Shown: positions 34,619-46,794 of the stretch, piece after piece | Position numbering within the stretch: the stretch's first letter is position 1 | Layout of the letters: every line of letters starts with the position of its first letter | Assembly: GCF_007827595.1 (NCBI RefSeq) | Contig: NZ_VISR01000003.1 | Coordinates: 186,001 to 250,000 of the forward strand | Origin: Streptomyces sp. BK340 | GTDB lineage: Bacteria > Actinomycetota > Actinomycetes > Streptomycetales > Streptomycetaceae | Direction: 5' to 3' | DNA: 64,000 nucleotides | Position numbers and translations under genes: made by a program | Notes under the pieces: model-generated | What the model was told of the DNA's origin: nothing | The model's database searches: none | What the model saw: only the letters and a program-made list of their open reading frames with translations

Positions 34619-36940
34619 TCACCTCAGCACCGGTGGTGCTGCCTGGGGTGACGTACCCCACTCGGACGGGCGCGGGCCGACCGTGAACGCCAGGGAGCGC
34701 GTGGAGCGCAGCGCATCGGTCGTCAGATAGGTCCGTGTGTGCGGAGTCCCGTCGGCGCGGACGCCCTGGACGTAGCGGTCGCTCGCCGACGTGCCGGGCG
34801 CGGTGACCGTGAGCCGGCCGCCGGGCCAGAAGCGGCGGTTCAGGGTGAGGTCGACGCGGTCGAAGACCGGGGTGGACAGGCCCCAGGTGTCGTAACCGGG
34901 CTGGATCGGGAAGAGCCCGATCGAGGACAGCACGTTCCAGGCGGACATGGTGCCGAGGTCGTCGTTGCCGGTCATCCCCGTGGGTCCGTCGGTGAAGAGG
35001 GTCAGTGCCGCGTGGACGACGTCCGTCGTCTTCCAGGGCTGCCCGGTGGCCAGATAGGTGTAGGGCGCGATGAGGTCGGGCTCGTTCATCGGGTTGTACT
35101 TGTCGGCGTTGTAGTAGTTGTACGCGTCCCCGTGCACCCACACCTCGCGGGCGGTCTTCCCGGGATCGGCCAGCAGCCGGTCGTAGGCGAAGAAGGAGTC
35201 CAGGCGGTCGTTGGCCGCGCGGTCGCCGCCGATGAGACCGATCATGCCGGGCAGGTCCTGCGGGACGAGCCACTGGTACTGCCAGGCCGTGCCCTCGTGG
35301 AAGCCGATGCCGCGGGCCGGATCGGCCGAGCCGGTGAAGGCGCCGGAGGCGTCGCGGGCACGGAAGAAGCCGATGGAGGGGTCGAAGACGGTCCGGTAGT
35401 TCTGCGCCCTGGCGGCGTAGCGGGCCGCGTCTTCGGTGTGGCCGAGGCCGCGGGCCATCTGGGCGAGCACGGCGTCGGCGAGGGCGTACTCCAGGGTGAC
35501 GGAGGCGCCGTGGTGGTAGTCGGAGTCGCCCATCTTCGCGAGCGGGTGGCTCTTGTCGTAGGGCGCGAACCCGTGTGCGATGTACTCGGCGTTGGCCTCC
35601 CGGCCGACCCCCGGGTAGCCGGCGGGCGGTACCCCGTCGGCATTCTTCCGCAGGGCCCGGTAGGCGCGTTCCTCGAACCCCTTGAGCAGGCCCATCTGGT
35701 AGGCGGTGGTGAGGAACGGGGTGACGGGGTCGCCGCTCATGGTGTTCGTCTCGACCGGGCCGTAGCCCCACTTCGGCAGCCAGCCGCCGTCCTCGTCGAC
35801 CTTCACCACCGACAGGGCCATGTCGCGCGCCTCGCGGGGCGCGAGCAGGGCGAGGAGCTGGGCCTGGGTGCGGTAGGTGTCCCACAGCGACCAGTTCTGG
35901 TAGTACGTGAACCGTTCCGCCCGGTGGACCCGGCGGTCCCAGCCGGTGTAGCGGCCGTCCGCGTCGCTGCCGATGTTGGGCGCGAGGAACGAGCGGTACA
36001 GCGACGAGTAGAAGGTGCGGCGCAGGGTCGGGTCGCCGCCCTCGACCCGGACCGCGGCCAGCCGCCGCTCCCACTCCTCGCGGGCCCGGTCCCGTACGGC
36101 GTCGAAGGACCGGCCGCCCTCGGCGCGCAGGTTGACGGCGGCGCCGCGCGCGTCCACGTACGACAGGGCGGTGGTCGCCTCGACGGTACGGTCCTTCGTC
36201 GCGTCGAAGCGGACGTAGGCGCCGCCGCCTCCGGTCCGGGCGCCCGGGGTGACCGTGGCGCCGTTCCAGGTGCCGTACGCGGTGAAGGGCCGGCTGAAAC
36301 GGGTGATCGTGTACACGGTGTAGGGGCCGGTGTCACGGCAGAATCCGTGACCGGTGATCTCGGTGCGTACGGTGCGGTCGTCGAGGATCTCGACAGCGCT
36401 GCCGACCGGCTTGTGCAGCGACTGGGCCGCGTTCAGCAGGACGTTGGCCTTGTCGGTGGCCGGGAAGGTGAAGCGCTGCACTCCGGTGCGCCTGCTCGCG
36501 GTCAGCTCGGCGCGGATGCCGGAGTCGAGGCCGACACGGTAGTAGCCGGGGCTCGCCTCCTCGTCGGTGTGCGAGAAGCGCGCCGCGTACTTGGCGTAGT
36601 CCGTCTGCGTGACCTCGCCCGTGGTGGGCAGCACGGGCAGGTCGCCGCCGATCCGGCAGCCGACGCCCGAGAGGTGGACCAGCGAGAAGCCGCGGACGGT
36701 GTTCTGCGTGTAGTCGTAGCCGGTGCTGTGCCCCGTGTCCGGGGAGAGCTGCACCATGCCGAAGGGCACGGCCGCGCCGGGAAAGGTGTTGCCCTCGTTC
36801 TGGCTCCCGATGAAGGGGTTGACCAGGTCGGCGAGGTGGCCGTCGGTCCGCTCGGCGGCCTGTGCGGCGGGGGTGGCGATCAGCGTGGACGCTGCCAGCA
36901 CCCCAGCCAGGCACAGCCGCGTGCGCCGGGTCCCTCTCAT
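34619..36940 (-). CDS. secreted alpha-mannosidase, GH92
   Basis: A 773-residue GH92 protein, a calcium-dependent inverting exo-alpha-mannosidase. The signal peptide MRGTRRTRLCLAGVLAASTL ends near AQA-AE. Family landmarks are VNPFIGSQNEGNTFPGA, the SLWDTYRTQAQLL segment, GFHEGTAWQYQWLVPQD with catalytic-site Glu, and MTGNDDLGTMSAWNVLSSIGLFP. The ATG at 36940 has GGAGG nine bases upstream, and the ATG at 36979 would spoil the signal. It acts outside the cell and would trim mannose from glycans before or after GH85 action. It is a single gene 11 kb from the glycan operon. Confidence 0.93.
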   Translation of the reverse strand: MRGTRRTRLCLAGVLAASTLIATPAAQAAERTDGHLADLVNPFIGSQNEGNTFPGAAVPFGMVQLSPDTGHSTGYDYTQNTVRGFSLVHLSGVGCRIGGDLPVLPTTGEVTQTDYAKYAARFSHTDEEASPGYYRVGLDSGIRAELTASRRTGVQRFTFPATDKANVLLNAAQSLHKPVGSAVEILDDRTVRTEITGHGFCRDTGPYTVYTITRFSRPFTAYGTWNGATVTPGARTGGGGAYVRFDATKDRTVEATTALSYVDARGAAVNLRAEGGRSFDAVRDRAREEWERRLAAVRVEGGDPTLRRTFYSSLYRSFLAPNIGSDADGRYTGWDRRVHRAERFTYYQNWSLWDTYRTQAQLLALLAPREARDMALSVVKVDEDGGWLPKWGYGPVETNTMSGDPVTPFLTTAYQMGLLKGFEERAYRALRKNADGVPPAGYPGVGREANAEYIAHGFAPYDKSHPLAKMGDSDYHHGASVTLEYALADAVLAQMARGLGHTEDAARYAARAQNYRTVFDPSIGFFRARDASGAFTGSADPARGIGFHEGTAWQYQWLVPQDLPGMIGLIGGDRAANDRLDSFFAYDRLLADPGKTAREVWVHGDAYNYYNADKYNPMNEPDLIAPYTYLATGQPWKTTDVVHAALTLFTDGPTGMTGNDDLGTMSAWNVLSSIGLFPIQPGYDTWGLSTPVFDRVDLTLNRRFWPGGRLTVTAPGTSASDRYVQGVRADGTPHTRTYLTTDALRSTRSLAFTVGPRPSEWGTSPQAAPPVLR

Positions 36941-37097
36941 GTCGGATGACCTCCGAAGGTTCGACATCGTTGCCTGCATCGTGAAGGCCGAACGAGGCGA
37001 ACCCCGGCATTCCGGGAGGGTGATGACAAACGCGTCGCGGACGGCGGCCGTCTGACGGTGCGTCCGCCGAGGGCTCAGGAGGTCGAGGAGCAGGGAT

Positions 37098-38354
37098 TCA
37101 GGAGACCCGCTGTCCCTTTCCCAGGGCGATCACCCCGCCCTTGGAGACGGTGTACAGCTCGGCGTCCCGCTCCGGGTTGACGCCGATCGTCGCGCCGGGC
37201 GGGACCTCCACGTTCTTGTCCAGGACGGCACCGCGGACGACCGCACCCCGGCCGATGCGCACGTTGTCGTGCAGCACCGAGCCCTGCACCACCGCGCCCG
37301 GGTCGACCCGGACCCCCGGCGACAGCACGGACCGGGTGACCTGACCGCGGATCAGGCAGCCCGCGCTGATGATGGACTCGCTCGCGATGCCGCCCGCGTT
37401 GAAGCGGGCCGGGGAGAGCTGGTTGGAGTGGGTGTAGACGGGCCACTGGCGGTTGTAGAGGTTGAAGGCGGGCCGCTCGGCGATCAGGTCCATGTGCGCC
37501 TCGTAGTAGGCGTCCAGGGTGCCCACGTCCCGCCAGTAGCCCTGGTCGCGGCTGGTCTCCCCGGGCACGTGGTTGGCGCTGAAGTCGTACAGCTGTGCCT
37601 CGCCACGGCCGGTGAGCTGGGGCAGGATCGAGCCGCCCATGTCGTGCACCGACTGGCTGTCCTCGGCGTCGCGTTGCAGCGCCTCGATGAGGGCCTTGGT
37701 GGAGAAGATGTAGTTGCCCATCGAGGCGAACACGCACTCGGGGTCGTCGGCCAGCCCGGGCGGGTCGGCGGGCTTCTCCAGGAAGCGCTCCACACCGATG
37801 CCGTCCGAGCCCGGCGTGATCACCCCGAAGGAGGAGGACTCCGAGCGCGGCACCCGGATGCCGGCCACCGTCACGCCCGCGCCTCCCTCGATGTGCTGCT
37901 GCAGCATCTGCCGCGGGTCCATGCGGTAGACGTGGTCGGCGCCGAACACCGCCACGTACTCGGGCTGTTCGTCGTACACGAGGTTCAGCGACTGCAGGAT
38001 CGCGTCGGCGCTGCCCAGGTACCAGCGCGGGCCGAGGCGCTGCTGGGCCGGGACCGGGGTGACGTAGTTGCCGAGCAGGCTGGACATCCGCCAGGTGGTG
38101 GTGATGTGCCGGTCCAGGGAGTGGGACTTGTACTGGGTCAGCACGCAGATGCGCAGCACGTCGGCGTTGACGAGGTTGGACAGGACGAAGTCGACGAGCC
38201 GGTAGGTGCCGCCGAAGGTGACGGCCGGTTTGGCGCGGTCCGCGGTGAGCGGCATCAGCCGCTTGCCCTCTCCGCCCGCCAGAACGATTCCGAGAACCGA
38301 AGCTCCTCCCCCGCTCTCGGCATCGCTCGAGCGGGGGTACCCCCATCGACGCAT
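37098..38354 (-). CDS. glgC: glucose-1-phosphate adenylyltransferase (ADP-glucose synthase)
   Basis: A 418-residue GlgC that makes ADP-glucose from ATP and glucose-1-phosphate. Landmarks are [26 protein letters not shown], the substrate segment [13 protein letters not shown] and a C-terminal left-handed helix ([33 protein letters not shown]). Its first residues are atypical: [19 protein letters not shown] is largely encoded by a dispersed GC repeat (38306-38346) that sits at the start codon side. A family-typical start would be a few residues before VLGIVLAGG. It lies 50 bases after glgM, on the same strand, suggesting joint expression. Confidence 0.93.
   Translation of the reverse strand: MRRWGYPRSSDAESGGGASVLGIVLAGGEGKRLMPLTADRAKPAVTFGGTYRLVDFVLSNLVNADVLRICVLTQYKSHSLDRHITTTWRMSSLLGNYVTPVPAQQRLGPRWYLGSADAILQSLNLVYDEQPEYVAVFGADHVYRMDPRQMLQQHIEGGAGVTVAGIRVPRSESSSFGVITPGSDGIGVERFLEKPADPPGLADDPECVFASMGNYIFSTKALIEALQRDAEDSQSVHDMGGSILPQLTGRGEAQLYDFSANHVPGETSRDQGYWRDVGTLDAYYEAHMDLIAERPAFNLYNRQWPVYTHSNQLSPARFNAGGIASESIISAGCLIRGQVTRSVLSPGVRVDPGAVVQGSVLHDNVRIGRGAVVRGAVLDKNVEVPPGATIGVNPERDAELYTVSKGGVIALGKGQRVS
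38306..38346. repeat. dispersed repeat fused to the glgC start
   Basis: CTCCCCCGCTCTCGG, CATCG, CTCGAGCGGGGGTACCCCCAT: the CCCCCGCTC / GAGCGGGGG arms pair around CTCGGCATC. I recognise this from memory as a very common streptomycete intergenic repeat. Here it is in frame and contributes about 13 codons of the glgC N-terminus after ATGCGTCG. Confidence 0.75.
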
Positions 38355-38404
38355 GGCCGCTCCCCTCACCCTGGTTGAACCGTGGTTGCCCCGAGCAGAC
38401 CGGA

Positions 38405-39556
38405 CTACGCCTGCTTGAGGATCTCCTCGTACAGCCCGGCGGTGCGCCGGGCCACCGCGTCCCAGCCGAACTCGCCCACCGCGCGCTCCCGTCCGGCCTC
38501 GCCCATCCGCCGGGCCGTCTCCCGGTCGCCGAGGACGGCGTCCAGTGCCCGCGCGAGGCCCGCCTCGAAGTCGTCGTCCACGTCGACGAGGAGACCCGTC
38601 CTGCCGTCCTCGACGACCTCGGGGATACCGCCGACCCGCGAGGCCACCACGGGCGTGCCGCACGCCATGGCCTCCAGGTTGACGATGCCCAGCGGCTCGT
38701 ACACCGAAGGGCAGACGAACACGGCGGCGTGCGTGAGGAGTTGGATCACATCCGCGCGCGGCAGCATCTGCGGGATCCAGAACACGCCCTCGCGGACCCG
38801 GCTCAGCTCCTCGTACAGCTCCCGGAACTCGCGGTCGATCTCCTGGGTGTCGGGCGCTCCCGCGCACAGCACGACCTGCGCGCGCGGGTCGATGTCCCGT
38901 ACCGCGCGCAGCAGATGGGGTACGCCCTTCTGGCGGGTGATCCGGCCCACGAACAGGACGTACGGGCGTGCGGGGTCGAGGCCGGTGCGGGCGAGTGCGT
39001 CGGTGCCCCGGTTCGGCCGGTAGAGCGTCGTGTCGATGCCGTTGTGCACGACGTGGACCTTCGCCGGGTCCAGCGCCGGATAGCAGGCGAGGATGTCCTC
39101 CCGCATGGCCCCCGACACGGCGATCACCGCGTCCGCGGCCTCGACCACGGTGCGCTCGGCCCAGCTCGAAAGGGCGTACCCGCCTCCCAGTTGCTCGGCC
39201 TTCCAGGGACGCAGGGGCTCCAGCGAGTGGGCGGTCATCACGTGCGGGATGCCGTGGAGGAGCTTGGCGAAGTGGCCGGCGAGATTGGCGTACCAGGTGT
39301 GGGAGTGGACGAGCTCGCGGCCTTCGAGGGCGGCGGCGATGGAGAGGTCCACGGAGAAGGTGCGCAGTGCGTCGTTGGAGCCGTCGAGAACGGCCCAGGG
39401 GCGATGGCGTACGACACCGACGCCGCGCCCCTCGCCCCAGCAGTGCACCTCCAGGTCCACCAGGGAGGTCAACTCGCGGGCGAGGAACTCCACATGGACG
39501 CCTGCGCCGCCGTACACGTCCGGGGGGTACTCCCGGGTCAGCAGTCCCACACGCAC
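38405..39556 (-). CDS. glgM: GT4 glycosyltransferase, maltose-1-phosphate synthase (GlgM)
   Basis: A 383-residue GT4-type retaining glycosyltransferase. It begins [20 protein letters not shown] and contains [28 protein letters not shown] and [20 protein letters not shown]. The length and motifs match the mycobacterial Rv1212c/GlgM group, which transfers glucose from ADP-glucose to glucose-1-phosphate and makes maltose-1-phosphate for the GlgE pathway; it was historically annotated as glgA. The GTG at 39556 follows a GGGGG purine run. glgC, which supplies ADP-glucose, lies directly downstream. GlgE and GlgB are not in the window. Confidence 0.88.
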   Translation of the reverse strand: MRVGLLTREYPPDVYGGAGVHVEFLARELTSLVDLEVHCWGEGRGVGVVRHRPWAVLDGSNDALRTFSVDLSIAAALEGRELVHSHTWYANLAGHFAKLLHGIPHVMTAHSLEPLRPWKAEQLGGGYALSSWAERTVVEAADAVIAVSGAMREDILACYPALDPAKVHVVHNGIDTTLYRPNRGTDALARTGLDPARPYVLFVGRITRQKGVPHLLRAVRDIDPRAQVVLCAGAPDTQEIDREFRELYEELSRVREGVFWIPQMLPRADVIQLLTHAAVFVCPSVYEPLGIVNLEAMACGTPVVASRVGGIPEVVEDGRTGLLVDVDDDFEAGLARALDAVLGDRETARRMGEAGRERAVGEFGWDAVARRTAGLYEEILKQA

Positions 39557-39596
39557 CCGACAACCCCCTTGCCACGGCGGCACGTTCCTCTCATGG

Positions 39597-40403
39597 TCAC
39601 CCAGAAGCGGCGTCCGGGGAAGAGCGCGGCGGGCGGGTGAAGCAGCAGTCGCCGCAGACTCCGCCGCCGGGGACGCGGTAGTACAGGCAGCAGCTGCGGC
39701 GGCGGAAGGCCGTGCCGGTGCGGGTGCCGGCGGTGCGCAGGAGGGGATGGGCGAAGAGTTCACCGGTGAGGTCTCGGGCCCGGTCCGCCACCTCGGTACG
39801 GCCCCTCGCCCGGGCCCAGCGGTCCAGTTCGCGGGCGGCTCCGGCGAGCGCCGAGGCGGCGTTGCCCCACAGCAGTCCGGCCGCGACACCGTAGCGGGAC
39901 CTCAGGGTCTCCCCCAGGGGCTCGAGATGGCCGTGCAGCACGGTGTCCGCGAGCGTCGCCGCGTCCCCGGGCAGCGGGCGCACCCCGGTCAGCCACAGGT
40001 CGTCCGGAGCGGTGGCGGCGGCGTCCCAGCGCAGCAGCCGCGGGTCCAGGTCGGGCAGCAGGCCGTACAGGGACGCGCAGGCCAGGGCCGGGGACCAGAG
40101 GCGGGCGGCGAGGCCCTGCTGGCTGATGGAGGCGGCGACCCGCGGCTCGGCCGTACGCAGGCGCCGCCCCACTGTCTCGACACGGATTGTCAGCTGATCC
40201 CGACGGACATCCACATCCGATGTCCCGGCTTCATAGGTCTCCGCGAGTGCCGGCAGGGGCGCGGACGCCGTGCCGGGCGCCGGTGCGGCGGTGCGCAGGA
40301 CGAAGAAGCCGCCGAGCGGGCGGAGGGCGGCGAGTTCGGGGTCGAGGTCCACGAGGAGCACTAGTACCAGGCTTGTTCGTGGCGCGGACCCTGGGGTGTC
40401 CAC
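39597..40403 (-). CDS. FhuF-like iron-sulfur protein
   Basis: A 268-residue protein whose C-terminus has the (2Fe-2S) cysteine pattern CC-x10-C-x2-C (RRSCCLYYRV through VCGDC), as in ferric siderophore reductase FhuF. Upstream are the helical FhuF-like segments AARLWSPALACASLYGLLPDL and AAGLLWGNAASALAGAARELD. It would release iron from siderophores in the cytoplasm. The GTG start at 40403 is weakly supported; a start about 14 codons later is possible. No siderophore genes are nearby. It is divergent from the DMT permease gene. Confidence 0.82.
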   Translation of the reverse strand: MDTPGSAPRTSLVLVLLVDLDPELAALRPLGGFFVLRTAAPAPGTASAPLPALAETYEAGTSDVDVRRDQLTIRVETVGRRLRTAEPRVAASISQQGLAARLWSPALACASLYGLLPDLDPRLLRWDAAATAPDDLWLTGVRPLPGDAATLADTVLHGHLEPLGETLRSRYGVAAGLLWGNAASALAGAARELDRWARARGRTEVADRARDLTGELFAHPLLRTAGTRTGTAFRRRSCCLYYRVPGGGVCGDCCFTRPPRSSPDAASG

Positions 40404-40581
40404 CCGTGGTCACCCCTCTTGGGGATGATCGCGCGGTCGGCGTACTCCATCGGTAGTAGGACTCATTGCGTGCTCAGGTACGACGACGGGAAGGGACCCG
40501 AGCGGGCAGAGTGTTGACCATGGAAGCCGACCGTACGCCGTGCCGGACCCGGGGGTCCCGGCTCACGCAGAGGAGCTGCAG

Positions 40582-43171
<2,590 letters not shown>

Positions 43172-43198
43172 TCACGAGGCAGTTAGGGAGCAGGCGGT

Positions 43199-44638
43199 AT
43201 GAGCAGTTCAGCGCAGATCGGCGTCACGGGCCTCGCGGTCATGGGCCGCAACCTCGCCCGGAACTTCGCGCGCAACGGCTACACGGTCGCCGTGCACAAC
43301 CGTACGGTGTCGCGGACGCAGGAGCTGGTGGAGGAGTTCGGGCACGAGGGCGACTTCATCGCGGCCGAGACCGCCAAGGACTTCGTGGCGGCCCTGGAGC
43401 GCCCGCGCCGACTGGTCATCATGGTCAAGGCGGGCGGTCCGACGGACGCGGTGATCGAGGAGTTCGCCCCGCTCCTGGAGCCCGGCGACATGATCATCGA
43501 CGGGGGCAACGCGCACTTCGCGGACACCCGCCGCCGCGAGAAGGCACTGCGCGAGCAGGGCATCCACTTCGTCGGCATGGGCGTTTCCGGCGGCGAGGAG
43601 GGCGCGCTGCACGGGCCGAGCATCATGCCGGGCGGCCCGAAGGAGTCCTACGACTCGCTCGGCCCGATGCTGGAGAAGATCTCCGCCAAGGCGGCCGACG
43701 GCGCGCCGTGTGTCACGCACGTGGGCCCCGACGGCGCCGGTCACTTCGTGAAGATGGTCCACAACGGCATCGAGTACGCCGACATGCAGCTGATCGGCGA
43801 GGCCTACCAGTTGCTGCGGGACGTCGCCGGGTACTCCCCCGCGCAGATCGCGGACATCTTCCGCACCTGGAACACGGGCCGCCTGGACTCCTACCTGATC
43901 GAGATCACCGCCGAGGTGCTGTCCCACGTGGACGCGGCGACCGGCAAGCCGTTCGTGGACGTGGTGGTCGACCAGGCCGAGCAGAAGGGCACCGGCCGCT
44001 GGACGGTGCAGATCGCGCTGGACCTGGGCGTGCCGGTGTCCGGCATCGCCGAGGCCGTGTTCGCCCGGTCGCTGTCGGGTCACGCGGCGCTGCGGGACGC
44101 TTCGCAGGGCCTGGCCGGGCCGAAGCCCTCGCCGCTGAGCGAGTCGGAGGCGGCCGCGTTCGCCGACCGGGTGGAGCAGGCGCTGTACGCCTCGAAGATC
44201 GTGTCGTACACGCAGGGCTTCCACGAGATCGCCGCGGGCAGCGAGGAGTACGACTGGGACATCGACCTGGGCGCGGTCTCCTCGATCTGGCGCGGCGGGT
44301 GCATCATCCGGGCGGCCTTCCTGGACCGCATCCGTGCCGCGTACGACGCCCGGGCCGATCTGCCCAGTCTGCTGTCCGACGACACCTTCGCGCAGGAGAT
44401 CGCCGCGGCGCAGGACGACTGGCGCGAGGTGCTGATCGCGGCGACCCGGCAGGGGGTGCCGACGCCCGGTTTCGCGGCGGCGCTGGCGTACTACGACGCG
44501 CTGCGCGCGGAACGCCTGCCGGCGGCTCTGACGCAGGGGCAGCGGGACTTCTTCGGGGCGCACACGTACCGGCGGGTGGACCAGGAGGGGTCGTTCCACA
44601 CGCTGTGGGGCGGGGACCGGAGTGAGGTTTCCGCTTAG
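43199..44638 (+). CDS. gnd: 6-phosphogluconate dehydrogenase, decarboxylating
   Basis: A 479-residue GndA-type enzyme of the oxidative pentose phosphate pathway: 6-phosphogluconate plus NADP gives ribulose-5-phosphate, CO2 and NADPH. Landmarks are GVTGLAVMGRNLARNFARNGYTV, HNRT (NADP specificity), DGGNAHF, GVSGGEEGALHGPSIMPGG and the catalytic Lys in GHFVKMVHNGIEY, followed by the all-helical dimer domain and the C-terminal tail THTYRR-like HTYRRVD. The length is that of the homodimeric long form. It is a single gene, starting at an ATG with GGGAGCAGG upstream. Confidence 0.95.
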   Translation: MSSSAQIGVTGLAVMGRNLARNFARNGYTVAVHNRTVSRTQELVEEFGHEGDFIAAETAKDFVAALERPRRLVIMVKAGGPTDAVIEEFAPLLEPGDMIIDGGNAHFADTRRREKALREQGIHFVGMGVSGGEEGALHGPSIMPGGPKESYDSLGPMLEKISAKAADGAPCVTHVGPDGAGHFVKMVHNGIEYADMQLIGEAYQLLRDVAGYSPAQIADIFRTWNTGRLDSYLIEITAEVLSHVDAATGKPFVDVVVDQAEQKGTGRWTVQIALDLGVPVSGIAEAVFARSLSGHAALRDASQGLAGPKPSPLSESEAAAFADRVEQALYASKIVSYTQGFHEIAAGSEEYDWDIDLGAVSSIWRGGCIIRAAFLDRIRAAYDARADLPSLLSDDTFAQEIAAAQDDWREVLIAATRQGVPTPGFAAALAYYDALRAERLPAALTQGQRDFFGAHTYRRVDQEGSFHTLWGGDRSEVSA

Positions 44639-44710
44639 GACCGCCAAGGGTGCTACGGGCGCCTGGTGGGGGTGCGGGGTGCGGTCGGGCCGCGGGTGCG
44701 GGTGTTCCGT

Positions 44711-44750
44711 GGCCGGTCGCGCGGATCCCCGCGCCCCTTCGGCGCGCCGG
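44711..44750. repeat. dispersed streptomycete-type GC repeat
   Basis: GGTCGCGCGGATCC, CCGCGCCCCTTC, GGCGCGCC: the order of elements matches the intergenic repeat type noted at 30241-30334, in a different variant. It lies in the gene-free space after gnd and may act as a bidirectional terminator. Confidence 0.4.
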
Positions 44751-44756
44751 CCCTGA

Positions 44757-44792
44757 CCGGGATTTTCGGGTGAACCGGGATTTTCAGGTGAG
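44757..44792. repeat. two 18-base tandem copies
   Basis: CCGGGATTTTCGGGTGAA (44757-44774) is followed directly by CCGGGATTTTCAGGTGAG (44775-44792), with two mismatches. The second copy contains the stop codon of the proline-rich small protein. The ATTTT core stands out in GC-rich DNA. A recent local duplication is likely. Confidence 0.6.
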
Positions 44793-45023
44793 AGGCGGAC
44801 CCGGCTCCGGGCTCGGTTCGGGTTCCGGGCCAGGGGGGATCGGGGACGGCGAGGGTTCCGGAGGGCCCGGGGCCGGTGGCGGGGTGGGCACCGGCGGTGG
44901 TACGGGATCCGGAGCCGGGCCCGGTTCCGGAGGTGGGACCGGGGACGGGTAAGGGTCCGGTGGGGTGGGGCCCGGGGCCGGTGGTGGTCCCGGGGACGCT
45001 GGGTCGGGGTACGGGCTCGTCAT
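44784..45023 (-). CDS. proline-rich low-complexity small protein
   Basis: A 79-residue frame beginning MTSPYPDPASPGPPPAPGPT. About half of all residues are Pro, with Gly, Glu, Ala and Ser filling PxPxP patterns, and there are no Cys or Lys residues. A GGAGG six bases before the ATG supports translation. There is no signal or membrane segment. It would be disordered or adopt a polyproline helix. The DNA is a compressed CCG/CCC/GGG tract, so replication slippage should change its length easily. Function unknown. Its tail ends in an 18-base tandem repeat. Confidence 0.5.
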   Translation of the reverse strand: MTSPYPDPASPGPPPAPGPTPPDPYPSPVPPPEPGPAPDPVPPPVPTPPPAPGPPEPSPSPIPPGPEPEPSPEPGPPLT

Positions 45024-45175
45024 CGGGGGCCTCCGAGCAGTCGCTGGCGTCGCCTGGACTTACTCCCCGCGTACCCGGGGCCCGCCCGGCCACTCACCCG
45101 ACAGCGCCGGCCCCGGGGGGGCCGGACGGCCGGACGGCATCGGTGTGCTGCTCTGCTGCTGTGCTGCTGCTGTGC

Positions 45176-45526
45176 TCAGAAGCGTCCGGGGTGGGCCCGC
45201 AGCCAGTCCTTCGCGGCCTCCAGCAGCTCCGGGTCGGCGGCCGGTGCCACGTCCGGGTGCCGCTCGGCCCACTTCACGACGTACGGGCACAGCGGGGCGA
45301 CCGGGATGCCCTCACGCTCGGACACCGCGTACAGCTCACGGGCCAGCGAGCCCGCGATGCCCTTGCCCTCGTGGGCCGGCTCCACGATGGTGTGGACCGG
45401 GACCAGGGCGCGCGCGGGCGACTCGAGGACGAAGTACTCGATATGGCCGACGACTTCGCCGTCACCGACGGCCTCCAGGCGGCCCGCCGCACGGTCGTCA
45501 CGGATCTCGATGTCACTCATGGTCAC
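45176..45526 (-). CDS. YjdJ-type small GNAT acetyltransferase
   Basis: A 116-residue single-domain N-acetyltransferase of the YjdJ/GCN5-like short family. The core VGHIEYFVLESPARALVPVHTIVEPAHEGKGIAGSLARELYAVS contains the acetyl-CoA loop (EGKGIAGSLA). The C-terminal CPYVVKWAERHPD is the family signature. Start choice: a GTG at 45526 has GGAG five bases upstream, and the ATG two codons later is also possible. It lies 25 bases downstream of panD on the same strand, so they may be co-transcribed. Confidence 0.85.
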   Translation of the reverse strand: MTMSDIEIRDDRAAGRLEAVGDGEVVGHIEYFVLESPARALVPVHTIVEPAHEGKGIAGSLARELYAVSEREGIPVAPLCPYVVKWAERHPDVAPAADPELLEAAKDWLRAHPGRF

Positions 45527-45551
45527 GCACGCTCCTGGTCTGGTCCGCCGC

Positions 45552-45971
45552 TCAGGCCGAGACGGCCTGCGGGCTGCGCTCCTGGTCCGAGCCGGGCACC
45601 GGCTCGGACGGGTCGGCGCCGAGGGACACGATCCGGTTGCCGCCGTCGACGTGCACGACCTTCGGCTTCAGCTCCCGCGCCTCGGCGTCGGTGACCTGAG
45701 CGTAACTGATGATGATCACCAGGTCGCCGGGACGGACCAGGTGGGCGGCCGCGCCGTTGATCCCGATGACTCCCGAGCCGCGCTCGCCTTCGATGACGTA
45801 CGTCTCCAGGCGGGCGCCGTTGGTGATGTCGACGATGTGGACCAGTTCGCCGGGCAGCAGGTCGGCGGCGTCGAGGAGGTCGGCGTCGATGGTCACCGAT
45901 CCCACGTAGTGCAGGTCGGCCTGGGTGACGGTGGCGCGGTGGATCTTGGACTTGAACATGGTACGAAGCAC
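45552..45971 (-). CDS. panD: aspartate 1-decarboxylase
   Basis: A 139-residue PanD, the pyruvoyl enzyme that makes beta-alanine for pantothenate. The zymogen self-cleavage site is Gly24-Ser25 in HYVGSVTID, at the canonical position. Lys9 in [15 protein letters not shown] and Tyr58-region residues (RLETYVIEG) are also present. The N-terminus [13 protein letters not shown] is typical. The last 25 residues are a variable tail. No other pan genes are nearby. The gene probably forms an operon with the small acetyltransferase; such GNAT proteins can regulate PanD maturation in enterobacteria, though this one is not the PanZ type by sequence. Confidence 0.95.
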   Translation of the reverse strand: MLRTMFKSKIHRATVTQADLHYVGSVTIDADLLDAADLLPGELVHIVDITNGARLETYVIEGERGSGVIGINGAAAHLVRPGDLVIIISYAQVTDAEARELKPKVVHVDGGNRIVSLGADPSEPVPGSDQERSPQAVSA

Positions 45972-46243
45972 GAAGACACTCCCGATTCGTCTGCTCCCTG
46001 CCCGCTTCTGCAGGTCAAGGGCGATACCCGGAGGCTACAACGTTTCGCATGTGCGGTCAGCTGTCGCCAGGTGTTCGAGGACTCACACCGACCTGTTGCC
46101 GACTTTCCTGACGGCGCGCCAGTCCCATGGGCAGACGTGTGACGTGCGATCGCCCCCGAAACGTTCGACGATCACTGGTCTGAACGCCCAAGGGCGCGAG
46201 CCCAGTTCGATCAGCCTCTTGCGCAGCGATAGCCTGCGTCACC

Positions 46244-46681
46244 ATGACGCGCACTTGGTTCCTGCCCCTGATGCTCGTGCTGGGCGGCTCAGCCGTTGCG
46301 ACCGGTCTGGTCCTCAGGAAGGAACCCGGCTCAGCCTTGGCATTCCTGCTGGTGTTCGTGGTGCTCGCCTTCGTGAACTCTCCCCTGATCTTTCCGAGGT
46401 CGATCGGTGCGGTGGAGGCGCAACGCCGCAGCGCGGTCGACGGTCGGCCGGTCGTCTACTGGCGGCCGGGCTGCACGTACTGCCTGCGGCTACGCATGCG
46501 GTTGGGCCTCACCGCTCACCGGTTGCACTGGGTCGACATCTGGCGGGACCCGGCCGGGGCGGCAGCGGTGCGGGCAGCCAACGACGGCAACGAGACCGTG
46601 CCGACCGTCGTAGTGGGAGGCCGGCCCCACACCAACCCCGATCCCGCATGGGTGCGCGAACAGCTCTCCACCGCCCCCTGA
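46244..46681 (+). CDS. membrane-anchored glutaredoxin/mycoredoxin-like protein
   Basis: A 145-residue protein with two N-terminal membrane segments (WFLPLMLVLGGSAVATGLVL and ALAFLLVFVVLAFV), then a glutaredoxin fold with the active site WRPGCTYC (CxxC), the cis-Pro in NETVPTVVVGG and a Gly pair. Actinobacteria use mycothiol, so a mycoredoxin-type function in reducing mixed disulfides is plausible. The ATG has no clear ribosome site; the transcript may be leaderless. The 272-base gap to panD holds no gene I can see. Confidence 0.82.
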   Translation: MTRTWFLPLMLVLGGSAVATGLVLRKEPGSALAFLLVFVVLAFVNSPLIFPRSIGAVEAQRRSAVDGRPVVYWRPGCTYCLRLRMRLGLTAHRLHWVDIWRDPAGAAAVRAANDGNETVPTVVVGGRPHTNPDPAWVREQLSTAP

Positions 46682-46794
46682 CCGGATCATCCGAACCGCA
46701 GCTCGCCTGGCATGTCATCCGTCGATGCCGCTCTTCGCCATGTGGCCCTTCCGAACCGGGCTGAACCGGGGCCGGGCTCACCGGGGCCGGCGGA

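Noticed and set aside
45140..45180. CTG-rich triplet run as a microsatellite of interest
   Set aside because: The run of CTGCTGTG-like units is short and irregular and sits between two small genes; it may be chance in GC-rich DNA.
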